Shown in pieces: positions 6,904-14,264 of a DNA stretch of 64,000 nt. The position numbers and the translations under genes were made by a program. Below the pieces are notes generated by a model. It made no database searches, was not told the DNA's origin, and was given only the letters and a program-made list of their open reading frames with translations. The DNA comes from Bacillus sp. AFS015802 (GTDB lineage Bacteria; Bacillota; Bacilli; Bacillales; Bacillaceae_B), in NCBI RefSeq assembly GCF_002561455.1, contig NZ_NTUP01000013.1:169891-233890 (forward strand). Direction: 5' to 3'. How positions within the stretch are numbered: position 1 is the stretch's first letter; each line of letters opens with the position of its first letter.

Positions 6904-8088
6904 CTAACTTTTTGTGTATACAAGTTCTTCTGTATTTTTTTTCCTTAATTGATTCATCTTGGCTAACACATTCAAACCAAGTACATTTAATTTTTCCATA
7001 TCTTCCGGAAAGTATAGTTCGATCGGTCGCCCTCTTTCAGCCCATCTCACTGCAGCTTCCTGTATTTGTCTCTGTGCGAGTTTCGCTGCACCCCCTACAG
7101 CGATATAGCGGACAGCACCTTTAATTTCACTGGAACTGTTGCGTATTCGGTCAAAATGCTCAAGGTATTTGATCGCCATTAACTTTAATTGCGGGATGAT
7201 GTATTTGCTTATATCCTTCCTTACTCCTGCAAATGGTTCTACATACCACTCTGAAGGTCCGGCTGCAAGTTTCTCTTCAAGCTCGGCACGGGAATCAAAT
7301 TTATACAATTCATTTTTACTTACTTTCTGGATGATATTATCCAGGAATGAATTTATACCGAATGGCTCACCTTCTACTGAAGCAACCGGTTTATTATTTT
7401 TTATTCCGACGAAATCTACCGAGTCCCCCCCTAAATCACCTATGATGATTCCCTTGGCAGAATCCTTCACCAGGGTTTCATCTTTGATACCGAGAGATTC
7501 CTGGTCCCGGGTCATCCCCAGGTAAGCACATGCTCCCTCTGCCCCAATGATGACATCTTCAATATGAAGCTTCACGACTATTTCTTTAGGCTCTTGTATT
7601 CCAGGCGCCTTATGAAGGATTATGGTGTGAGTGCCGATCAGACGGTTCCTCAGTAATTCTTTTTTTTCTTTATATTGTGTTGTCGGTAAAGATACAGCCA
7701 GCTGTTGGACCTTGTATTCGATTTCCGTGTTATCCTGCTCGGTTAGAATAGCGTGATAGGCTGCAATACCAAACAACAATGTATACGTTCTGACTTCATC
7801 CACCTTTTGATTATTAAAAGAGGTCAGGCTCACATTTTTTTGTCTTGTTGCAGACTTACCAATATAAAAAATTTCACGTTTATCAATAAAGGCCGGGCTT
7901 TTCACTTCTACAATTAAGTTATCCTCAAGTTCTACATCTTCTTCATCATAAGGCTTTTCATAAAATTCTTCATCGAATAAGGCAATGGCATTAGGCATTT
8001 GATATTCAGATATTTCCCCTTGCTGAGTGGCTAATACTTTATACCAGCTGTTACCTATATCAACCGCAAGAAAGTTATTTCGTTCCAT
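6904..8088 (-). CDS. ParM/StbA-type actin-like ATPase
   Basis: A 394-residue protein of the bacterial actin superfamily. Motifs in order: phosphate-1 AVDIGNSWYKV (residues 8-18), phosphate-2 IIIGDLGGDSVDFV (214-227) and adenosine YIAVGGAAKL (328-337). Length and motifs fit the ParM/StbA/Alp group, which forms dynamic filaments that push plasmid copies apart. Here the gene is in chromosomal DNA among spore coat genes, with no replication protein nearby. The start is ATG 8088 with GAGGAGGATG upstream. A small ParR-like gene follows directly. It could be a plasmid remnant, an incompatibility trait, or filaments reused in the mother cell; the sequence does not decide. Confidence 0.85.
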   Translation of the reverse strand: MERNNFLAVDIGNSWYKVLATQQGEISEYQMPNAIALFDEEFYEKPYDEEDVELEDNLIVEVKSPAFIDKREIFYIGKSATRQKNVSLTSFNNQKVDEVRTYTLLFGIAAYHAILTEQDNTEIEYKVQQLAVSLPTTQYKEKKELLRNRLIGTHTIILHKAPGIQEPKEIVVKLHIEDVIIGAEGACAYLGMTRDQESLGIKDETLVKDSAKGIIIGDLGGDSVDFVGIKNNKPVASVEGEPFGINSFLDNIIQKVSKNELYKFDSRAELEEKLAAGPSEWYVEPFAGVRKDISKYIIPQLKLMAIKYLEHFDRIRNSSSEIKGAVRYIAVGGAAKLAQRQIQEAAVRWAERGRPIELYFPEDMEKLNVLGLNVLAKMNQLRKKNTEELVYTKS

Positions 8089-8140
8089 AAAATCATCCTC
8101 CTCTTGTAGAAGTTTATGATTAAGAGGTCACAGTCTGTGC

Positions 8141-8148
8141 AAGTACTT
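8141..8148. promoter_or_regulatory. AAGTACTT palindrome near the transcript start of the parM-like operon
   Basis: A perfect 8-base palindrome. The same core occurs inside the larger palindrome at 8246-8259. Its position just past the -10 would suit an operator or adaptor-binding site. Confidence 0.3.
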
Positions 8149-8157
8149 TTTCATATT

Positions 8158-8186
8158 TATATATCTTTACTCTTTACAGATTACAA
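8158..8186 (-). promoter_or_regulatory. candidate sigma-A promoter of the parM-like operon
   Basis: TTGTAA (8186-8181), a 17-base spacer and TATATA (8163-8158) on the minus strand, about 70 bases before the parM-like ATG. The expected transcript start falls close to the AAGTACTT site at 8141-8148. Confidence 0.5.
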
Positions 8187-8245
8187 TCACCGCTCATCGG
8201 ACTCATCGTTACGAACCTTCAGCCTGCTTATTACAATATACTTCA

Positions 8246-8259
8246 AATAAGTACTTATT
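8246..8259. repeat. 14-base perfect palindrome AATAAGTACTTATT upstream of parM-like gene
   Basis: A perfect inverted repeat that contains the AAGTACTT core also present at 8141-8148. It lies in the 359-base region between parM-like and coat genes, where a centromere-like or operator site would be expected. No longer iteron array was seen. Confidence 0.4.
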
Positions 8260-8391
8260 GATTCTCCAAACAAAAGCATAGCTTATTCACTCTGGTTCTC
8301 CATCTATTTGTAGTCTGCAAAAGCTCATAAAGAAGACAAAGCGTTTAGGTAAAAGTCTAATTTCCTGTAATTTTCCGTGATAAACGCCCAA

Positions 8392-8418
8392 ACAATGCTC
8401 CACTTCCAGCATAGGATG
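8392..8418 (+). promoter_or_regulatory. candidate sigma-K promoter of CsxC-like gene 3
   Basis: AC (8392-8393), a 16-base spacer, then CATAGGATG (8410-8418). One base of the -10 differs from CATAnnnTA. It is 30 bases before the ATG. Confidence 0.45.
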
Positions 8419-8447
8419 CAATTATCTTGTGTTAGGAGGAAAGCCCA

Positions 8448-9203
8448 ATGTCTGAAACAAATAAAAACCATGACTGTCATGTAACATCCAAATTAAATGA
8501 ATGTGAATCTTATCCTCACCATCCACATGTTTCTTTAGGAAAGGTGATTTCAAAAATACCTGTAGTTCTAGCAGAACTAAAGCTTCAGCTGAATTTAGAT
8601 GCCACGATCCATTTTCCAGAACCTGTACTTGAAATTAAAGATATAAAAAAACAAGTGAAATTGACTCAATGCCGCTTATTACTGCCTTCAAATAAGCTTT
8701 TCGTAAAAGGTTTCGTCCGAAAAAATATTCAATATGCCAGCCCATGTAACGATATTGACCAAAGCTCATCATGTTCAATATCTTCTGACTTGCATTCGTA
8801 TACTGTAGATATCCCATTTGACTGTGTCACTGAAATTAAGAAATACTGTTCACTGCCTGTTATGCCTCAAGTAAATAATCGTCAAGAATTCGATTTTCTC
8901 GTTTCCAAATCATTACCTTCAGGCTATCCGGAGAGAGATGAGCTCCTTACAAGTGATCTTTCACAATATCATCAGGAAAGCAGTCAATACTACAATGAGC
9001 TTCCTTTCTGCGAGTTAATCTCCAGTAAAATAATTGAATGGGATGAAGCTGTGGATCGACTACCCCTGCCAAATTCTGCTCCACTTGGAGAAGGATATTT
9101 TACTACTATGGAAGAAAAAATGGTTCTGGATCTTTGCATAAAGGTTTTACAGCAACAACAAGTATGTATTTCATCCAGGCATCACGAGGATGATTGTGAC
9201 TGA
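8448..9203 (+). CDS. CsxC-like spore surface protein, paralogue 3
   Basis: A 251-residue paralogue closest to the protein at 2589. They share the core PEPVLEIKDIKKQVKLTQCRLL, split here as PEPVLEIKDIKK and VKLTQCRLL, and also FVRKNIQYASPC, TSDLSQYHQ and CELISSKIIEWDEA. The N-terminus differs and has a His/Cys-rich stretch (NHDCHVTSKLNECESYPHHPH). The C-terminus ends in HHEDDCD. The start is ATG 8448 with TTAGGAGG upstream. The next gene, a long acidic protein ending in a diverged copy of the same core, follows after 71 bases and is probably in the same transcript. Predicted outer spore coat or exosporium component. Confidence 0.75.
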   Translation: MSETNKNHDCHVTSKLNECESYPHHPHVSLGKVISKIPVVLAELKLQLNLDATIHFPEPVLEIKDIKKQVKLTQCRLLLPSNKLFVKGFVRKNIQYASPCNDIDQSSSCSISSDLHSYTVDIPFDCVTEIKKYCSLPVMPQVNNRQEFDFLVSKSLPSGYPERDELLTSDLSQYHQESSQYYNELPFCELISSKIIEWDEAVDRLPLPNSAPLGEGYFTTMEEKMVLDLCIKVLQQQQVCISSRHHEDDCD

Positions 9204-9260
9204 TTCCTGATACCCTTTTTTCACAATACAAATTTCAAAAGTAAGGAGGGATTGGAGAGG

Positions 9261-9296
9261 ATGCTTTCAAAGCAATGCCTTTCAAGGGAAAAATGA
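9261..9296 (+). CDS. 11-codon leader frame overlapping the start of the acidic protein gene
   Basis: The best ribosome site here, AAGGAGGG at 9243-9250, sits ten bases before ATG 9261. That ATG opens the frame MLSKQCLSREK with its TGA at 9294-9296. The TGA overlaps ATG 9293 of the acidic protein frame as ATGA, the usual arrangement for coupled translation. It may be a leader that feeds ribosomes into the long gene, or a trace of a shifted start. Confidence 0.3.
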   Translation: MLSKQCLSREK

Positions 9297-11290
9297 AAAA
9301 CAGCCAACCAAACCTTTCGGGATTTTACCGATTTCATGGAAGAAATGACATTCATCAAGCTGGCAAATTTGAACATGATCACTCCTTCCCAAAGATGAAC
9401 CAGACTGATAACTTACAAATGGATCATAAAAATACGACAAGAGAAAGTGATTCAAGAAACAAATTGGAAAGTACTGACACCTTCACCTCTCGTGAAGACC
9501 TGACCAAACCCAAACCTGTGCTGTTCCCACCCCCAAAGGTTCGGGATCATGCAGTATCCACAAATAAGATAAGAAGTGATCTAAGTGACCATGAACTGAA
9601 TCCAGTCGTATTTAACGAAGCAGATGATGACGATGTTAATCTGAGGAATGAAGAACAGGAGTTGGAGCAAAGTAAGCGAATATCAAATCTTGCAAATGAT
9701 TTTTATTCCTTGCTTGAAGACTCCTCTCCAATCCAGGAAAAAGATGAATCCATTGAAGAACCATCTAACCTGAATTTAGAACTTCCTGAATCCACACTTT
9801 TGATAAATCCAGGGGAAGAGGGAAATCCCATTCCTTCAAAAACGGAATTATTAAGGGAATTCCATTCGATGTTAGAGGATAAAGATTCATTGATTACTAT
9901 GGATCATATTTCCCCAGTGGATAACCATCCAGATCAGGATGAAATCGTGTCTCCCATTGAAAACATAGATGTACCCAATAAGCGGAAGCATGATTTTAAG
10001 GATGAAGGGAAATATTCAGATGAGAAAGCTGCCTTGATAGATGAAATATCCTCGTTACTAAACTCTTACAATACAGAAGAATATAGCGAGAACCATTTTG
10101 AAAGGAATATTGAATTAAAAGATGAAAAAGGAATTGGTCAGTCAGATGAACGTCATTATGCTAAGAAAAAGTCAGTACTTGAAAAAGATGACTTACATGA
10201 TGCTGGAGAAGAATCTGATTCAAAGCCAAACGCTCACACCGGCAAATTTGACGATTCATCTTGGGAAAAGTCAGAGGTAGAGAGTATAAATTCGAAAGAT
10301 GACTTTCATTTCTTGAGTGATTTTTATGAAGATGACGAGGATGAATCAGAAAATCCTGGACTCACTTTAGACGAAGACAATACTATTGAACTTCAGGATG
10401 ACTCTATAATGGCTGAACTACCCCAAGATCAAGACCATGAGGAGAAGTATAAAGAACCAAATTTAATTGATCAAGACTTGGATCACGGCGATTTTAATAC
10501 AGGAGCTGACTTCACAACTGAACCTGAGAGTGAAGGAGATGGAGACTCAGACACAGATTATTCACCCTCTGCAGATGAATTCACCAACCTATTAATCGAA
10601 AATTTCTGTAAAAAAGAACAAAGCAGTGAACCTGAGGTGGGTGAGGACTTATTAACTGAGTCGTATGAATACTTACCTTCACTTGAAGAAGAAATTGTAG
10701 AAGCTAACCCTGAAGAGAATAGAAAATGTAAGAAACCCGGATCCCTTCTTTTAGCCAAACTTCCCGTATACCTCTCTACCACTAAGGTGGAGTTCACCTT
10801 TACTGATTCAATTGACTTACTATGGCCGGTAGCAGAAATTCTCAAGACGAATTGGTCCCTTTTCTCATTAGAGGCTAAAGTACTTCTTCCCCATTCACAT
10901 GTATTTATAAAAGCACTGCTTATCGCGGAAATCGAGTATGTATGTGAAAATTTATCGAATACAATTCATTGCATTAAGGTGCCTATACATCTGGAGAAAG
11001 TGATGAATATCCCTTGGGAATCCTCCTTACCTGAATTACCTAATGAATATAAAAAAGAATATCTGTTCACTTCTCCGGGTGAAAACTGGATCACTTTCCA
11101 CCATGAAACTTATAAAAGCACTGCTGAACCCATCAATCATACTAAAAGGAACGTTCATATAATCGCACACAACGAAATAGATTCCAGTCTGGAAAATACT
11201 ACAATCCAGTTGCAGGGTACCGCAGATGTAACCATTGACTTTTATCAGAAGCAATATGTCCAGATTAAAGGGTCCGATTCAACTGATTAA
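9275..11290 (+). CDS. long acidic spore-surface protein with C-terminal CsxC/SPOCS-like domain
   Basis: A 671-residue protein without signal peptide or membrane segment. Residues 1-100 are polar and basic to neutral. Residues 100-480 are very rich in Asp, Glu and Ser and look disordered, but carry short hydrophobic motifs: ISNLANDFYSLLED (136-149), ELLREFHSMLED (191-202), LIDEISSLLNS (254-264), DEFTNLLIENF (434-444). Residues 487-665 begin KPGSLLLAKLPVYLS and align by pattern with the CsxC-like core (KIPVVLAELK...LFVKGFVRKNIQY versus KLPVYLSTTK...VFIKALLIAEIEY). It resembles proteins named BC_2427 family in B. cereus, from memory. The start is uncertain: ATG 9275, or ATG 9293 coupled to a leader frame. 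Probably a surface or linker component of the coat. Confidence 0.65.
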   Translation: MPFKGKMKNSQPNLSGFYRFHGRNDIHQAGKFEHDHSFPKMNQTDNLQMDHKNTTRESDSRNKLESTDTFTSREDLTKPKPVLFPPPKVRDHAVSTNKIRSDLSDHELNPVVFNEADDDDVNLRNEEQELEQSKRISNLANDFYSLLEDSSPIQEKDESIEEPSNLNLELPESTLLINPGEEGNPIPSKTELLREFHSMLEDKDSLITMDHISPVDNHPDQDEIVSPIENIDVPNKRKHDFKDEGKYSDEKAALIDEISSLLNSYNTEEYSENHFERNIELKDEKGIGQSDERHYAKKKSVLEKDDLHDAGEESDSKPNAHTGKFDDSSWEKSEVESINSKDDFHFLSDFYEDDEDESENPGLTLDEDNTIELQDDSIMAELPQDQDHEEKYKEPNLIDQDLDHGDFNTGADFTTEPESEGDGDSDTDYSPSADEFTNLLIENFCKKEQSSEPEVGEDLLTESYEYLPSLEEEIVEANPEENRKCKKPGSLLLAKLPVYLSTTKVEFTFTDSIDLLWPVAEILKTNWSLFSLEAKVLLPHSHVFIKALLIAEIEYVCENLSNTIHCIKVPIHLEKVMNIPWESSLPELPNEYKKEYLFTSPGENWITFHHETYKSTAEPINHTKRNVHIIAHNEIDSSLENTTIQLQGTADVTIDFYQKQYVQIKGSDSTD

Positions 11291-11364
11291 GGGAAATGGG
11301 TCTGTCATGATATTTTTCATCAAAATGATTTCAAACAGGTTTAAGGACTATCGTCATAAAAACC

Positions 11365-11399
11365 CGAAAAAGGGGCCCTTCATAAGGGTCCCTTTTTCG
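11365..11399. terminator. bidirectional terminator between the coat island and korB
   Basis: CGAAAAAGGGgCCCTT pairs with AAGGGtCCCTTTTTCG over a short loop. The stem itself carries A and T runs at its two ends, so it can stop transcripts from both converging sides. Confidence 0.8.
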
Positions 11400-11422
11400 T
11401 AAATTGAAGGATCGTTATTTTT

Positions 11423-12289
11423 TTACATAAATTCTTTCACTAATTCATCGAATTTGCTTTCATCCAGTTTTAAATCATGAGTGCTTAGGGGCTCTTCGGA
11501 ATAGCCTGCGACAAGATCCTGATAAGATGGCTGTTCTTTATTTTGATAAATCAAACCTGTCACAAGGCCATCTTTCTCCATGAGTGTATTCATCGCTTGT
11601 CCTCGGTTAGAAGGATCATACCCTTCTACATCCGCAAGTTTTGTCAGATTCTCCTTGAACCAGTCGTACGTATTGATCTTATTGTAAGTGACGCAAGGAC
11701 TGAATACGTTAATCAAGGAAAAACCTTTATGATTCAGCCCGGCTTCAATTAATGCTGTCAGCTCTTTCAAGTCAGACGAGAAGCTTTGGGCAACAAAGGT
11801 TGCTCCTGCAGTGAGTGCCATCTCCATTGGTGCAAGGGCCGGCTCGATCGATCCCTGGGGAGTAGACTTCGTTTTGAACCCGGAGGATGAACGTGGGGAC
11901 GTTTGTCCTTTTGTTAATCCGTAAATCTGATTGTCCATGACGATGTATGTCACATCGACATTCCGACGGATCGCATGGATCGTATGTCCGAGTCCGATGG
12001 CAAATCCATCACCATCCCCTCCTGAAGCGATGACCGTCAAATCTTTGTTTGCCATCTTTAATCCTTGGGCAATCGGAAGGGACCGTCCATGGATTCCGTG
12101 GAAACCGTAAGAATTGATGTATCCGGATATACGTCCTGAACATCCGATCCCTGAAACGACCGCTAACTGTTCCGGATCCAGACCCACGTTGGCAGATGCC
12201 CGTTGAATCGCTGCTTGTACCGAGAAGTCTCCACACCCAGGACACCAGTTTGGTTTAACATTATTTCTGAAGTCTTTGAAGGTAGCCAT
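11423..12289 (-). CDS. korB: 2-oxoacid:ferredoxin oxidoreductase, beta subunit
   Basis: A 288-residue thiamine-diphosphate subunit of the 2-oxoacid (probably 2-oxoglutarate):ferredoxin oxidoreductase, which decarboxylates the oxoacid to an acyl-CoA and reduces ferredoxin. Motifs: WCPGCGDF (15-22), GIGCSGR (47-53), the TPP/Mg motif GGDGDGFAIG (90-99) with MDNQIYGLTKGQ, and a further Cys in FSPCVTYN (199). Cys16, Cys19, Cys50 and Cys199 fit [4Fe-4S] ligands. It starts at ATG 12289, three bases after the korA stop. The korAB pair beside the spoVS-ymdB region is, from memory, also seen in B. cereus and B. megaterium but not in B. subtilis. Confidence 0.93.
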   Translation of the reverse strand: MATFKDFRNNVKPNWCPGCGDFSVQAAIQRASANVGLDPEQLAVVSGIGCSGRISGYINSYGFHGIHGRSLPIAQGLKMANKDLTVIASGGDGDGFAIGLGHTIHAIRRNVDVTYIVMDNQIYGLTKGQTSPRSSSGFKTKSTPQGSIEPALAPMEMALTAGATFVAQSFSSDLKELTALIEAGLNHKGFSLINVFSPCVTYNKINTYDWFKENLTKLADVEGYDPSNRGQAMNTLMEKDGLVTGLIYQNKEQPSYQDLVAGYSEEPLSTHDLKLDESKFDELVKEFM

Positions 12290-12292
12290 GGA

Positions 12293-14035
12293 TCAATTCA
12301 ACTCCTTACATCTTGAATGGATTTCATTCGGCAAGTATGGTGTACCATCATACTTTGTCACTTTAACGATTTTATTCCCATAACCTACATTCATTTTGAT
12401 AATGTTGGCTAATTGACCGGTAGCATTATTCTCGATCACGACCACTTTCTTCGCAGATTGCATTAACGGTTCCAATTCAGCTGCCGGGAAGGGATGGATC
12501 AAACGGACATGGGCATGGTTCACCTTTAATCCATCAGATTCCAAGCGACCCATCGCTTCTTCAATCACTCCTCGTGTTGAGTTGAATCCGACTAATAATA
12601 AGTCAGCCTCTTCATGAGGTGCATGGGTGTGAATCGGATTCTGAAATTTGATTTTCTCAAGTTTACGCATACGTTTATCCATCTGTGCTTGTCTATTCAC
12701 AGGAGACTCAGATGGCTTTCCTGTTTCATCATGCTCAACTCCTGTTACATGATGAATACCATTTATCATCCCTGGGATGACGCGGGGCGATACCCCATCT
12801 TCTGTCACTTCGTAACGCTTATAATATTTCTTAGGCTCCAATTCTTCCAGTTCCGATTCATTTGCTGCAAGCTTTCCTCTGCGTATCTCCACTTTACTGT
12901 AATCAAGGGGCTCCACGGTTTGTTTCCCTAATGAAAGTTGAAGGTCGGAAAGTATGATGACCGGGCATTGATATTCTTCCGCCAGGTTGAAGGCTTCAAC
13001 GGTATCATAGAAGGCTTCCTGAACGGTGCTTGGAGCCAGGACAATCTTAGGGATCTCACCATGTGTACCGTAAATCATCGCCATCAGGTCGGACTGTTCC
13101 TGTTTTGTCGGCAGACCCGTCGATGGCCCCCCGCGCTGCGTATCCACGACTACAAGGGGCTGTTCAGTCATTCCGGATAGTCCTATCGCTTCCATCATCA
13201 GTGACAAGCCTGGTCCGGCTGAAGCAGTGAACGAACGGATCCCTCCGTAGTTGGCTCCGATTGCCATCGTGGCCGCTGCTATCTCATCCTCGGTTTGAAT
13301 GACGGTCCCACCAACCATTGGCAGTTTCTTAATGAGGTACTCCATGATTTCAGATGCCGGTGTGATCGGGTATGCCGCCATCAACCGAACACCGCCCGAG
13401 AGTGCACCAAGGGCAATGGCGTCATTACCGATCATGAACATGCGTTTGTTCCCGTCTGCTTCTTTCAGCTGCAGGGAACCGACTTTGTCTCCGAGTTCTG
13501 CCTTCATCGCCCCGAATCCCTGCTTAATGGCTTCCATGTTTTTCTCTACGACCGTATCACCTTTGCGACCGAAAATCTCTTCTACTACTTCCTTGAATAC
13601 ATCCGGATCGAGATTAAGAACGGCACAGGTCGCACCTACTGCCACCATGTTCTTCATGAGGGAAGTTCCCAGTTCCGTCGCTAATTGAGTGAAAGGAACG
13701 ATATAAAGGGAAGCATCAGTATCCTCAGGCTTTACAGGCTTGAACTTCTCATCGGCTATGATCACACCATCGCTATGTAATTCCTTATAGTTCACATCAA
13801 TCGTTTCCTGGTCAAAAGCGACCAGAATATCCAAATCGTCCGCAATCGCGCGTACTTGCGTAGTGCTTACACGAATTTTATTGTTTGTATGTCCCCCTTT
13901 AATCCGGGAGGAGAAATGGCGGTAACCATATAAGAAATACCCCAGGCGATTAAGGGCCATGGAAAAGATTTCACCTGTACTTTCAATCCCTTCACCCTGC
14001 TGGCCGCCGACTTTCCATGAAAGCTGTTCCTTCAT
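12293..14035 (-). CDS. korA: 2-oxoacid:ferredoxin oxidoreductase, fused gamma-alpha subunit
   Basis: A 580-residue subunit in which the gamma domain (about 1-190, starting with WKVGGQQGEGIESTGEIFS) is fused to the alpha domain (from about 195, GNDAIALGALSGG, then AYPITPASEIMEYL). This is the usual layout of Bacillus KorA. The YPITPASE motif belongs to the pyrimidine-binding domain that pairs with KorB. The start is ATG 14035 after AGGGGTG. korB follows directly, so the two form one operon. The enzyme could serve as a CoA- and ferredoxin-linked alternative to 2-oxoglutarate dehydrogenase; the exact substrate is inferred from the family. Confidence 0.92.
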   Translation of the reverse strand: MKEQLSWKVGGQQGEGIESTGEIFSMALNRLGYFLYGYRHFSSRIKGGHTNNKIRVSTTQVRAIADDLDILVAFDQETIDVNYKELHSDGVIIADEKFKPVKPEDTDASLYIVPFTQLATELGTSLMKNMVAVGATCAVLNLDPDVFKEVVEEIFGRKGDTVVEKNMEAIKQGFGAMKAELGDKVGSLQLKEADGNKRMFMIGNDAIALGALSGGVRLMAAYPITPASEIMEYLIKKLPMVGGTVIQTEDEIAAATMAIGANYGGIRSFTASAGPGLSLMMEAIGLSGMTEQPLVVVDTQRGGPSTGLPTKQEQSDLMAMIYGTHGEIPKIVLAPSTVQEAFYDTVEAFNLAEEYQCPVIILSDLQLSLGKQTVEPLDYSKVEIRRGKLAANESELEELEPKKYYKRYEVTEDGVSPRVIPGMINGIHHVTGVEHDETGKPSESPVNRQAQMDKRMRKLEKIKFQNPIHTHAPHEEADLLLVGFNSTRGVIEEAMGRLESDGLKVNHAHVRLIHPFPAAELEPLMQSAKKVVVIENNATGQLANIIKMNVGYGNKIVKVTKYDGTPYLPNEIHSRCKELN

Positions 14036-14226
14036 TTATTACACCCCTTCAATCTTTTTTTGCAACATCTATCACTGATGCACGTTATCATCATTAGGTT
14101 CAATCATCTATTACTGTTGCATTCTTTTCATATCTTTCACTCTATCAGTTTATCACTTTTCTATATAAATCACTACTGTATTGAAGAGATTATGGGTATC
14201 TGCAAGCTCATCTTCACACAAATAAA

Positions 14227-14251
14227 CCATTAAAGGTTTTCCCTTTAATGG
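14227..14251 (-). terminator. Rho-independent terminator of the dipeptidase gene
   Basis: CCATTAAAGG pairs with CCTTTAATGG around a 5-base loop, 13 bases past the stop on the minus strand. The T-rich tail is TTTATTTGTG. Confidence 0.75.
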
Positions 14252-14264
14252 CTTGGTCCTTTGA

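Larger units (their letters stand above)
8089..8447. other. divergent intergenic region between parM-like operon and coat gene
   Basis: 359 AT-rich bases hold the parM-like promoter, two copies of an AAGTACTT palindrome, and a sigma-K-like promoter for the coat gene at 8448. No open frame with a ribosome site and no tandem repeats were seen. Confidence 0.5.

Noticed and set aside
13295..13688. Two long open frames opposite korA, about 129 codons each
   Set aside because: They lie wholly antisense to a clear conserved gene, have no ribosome site and no recognisable sequence; shadow frames.
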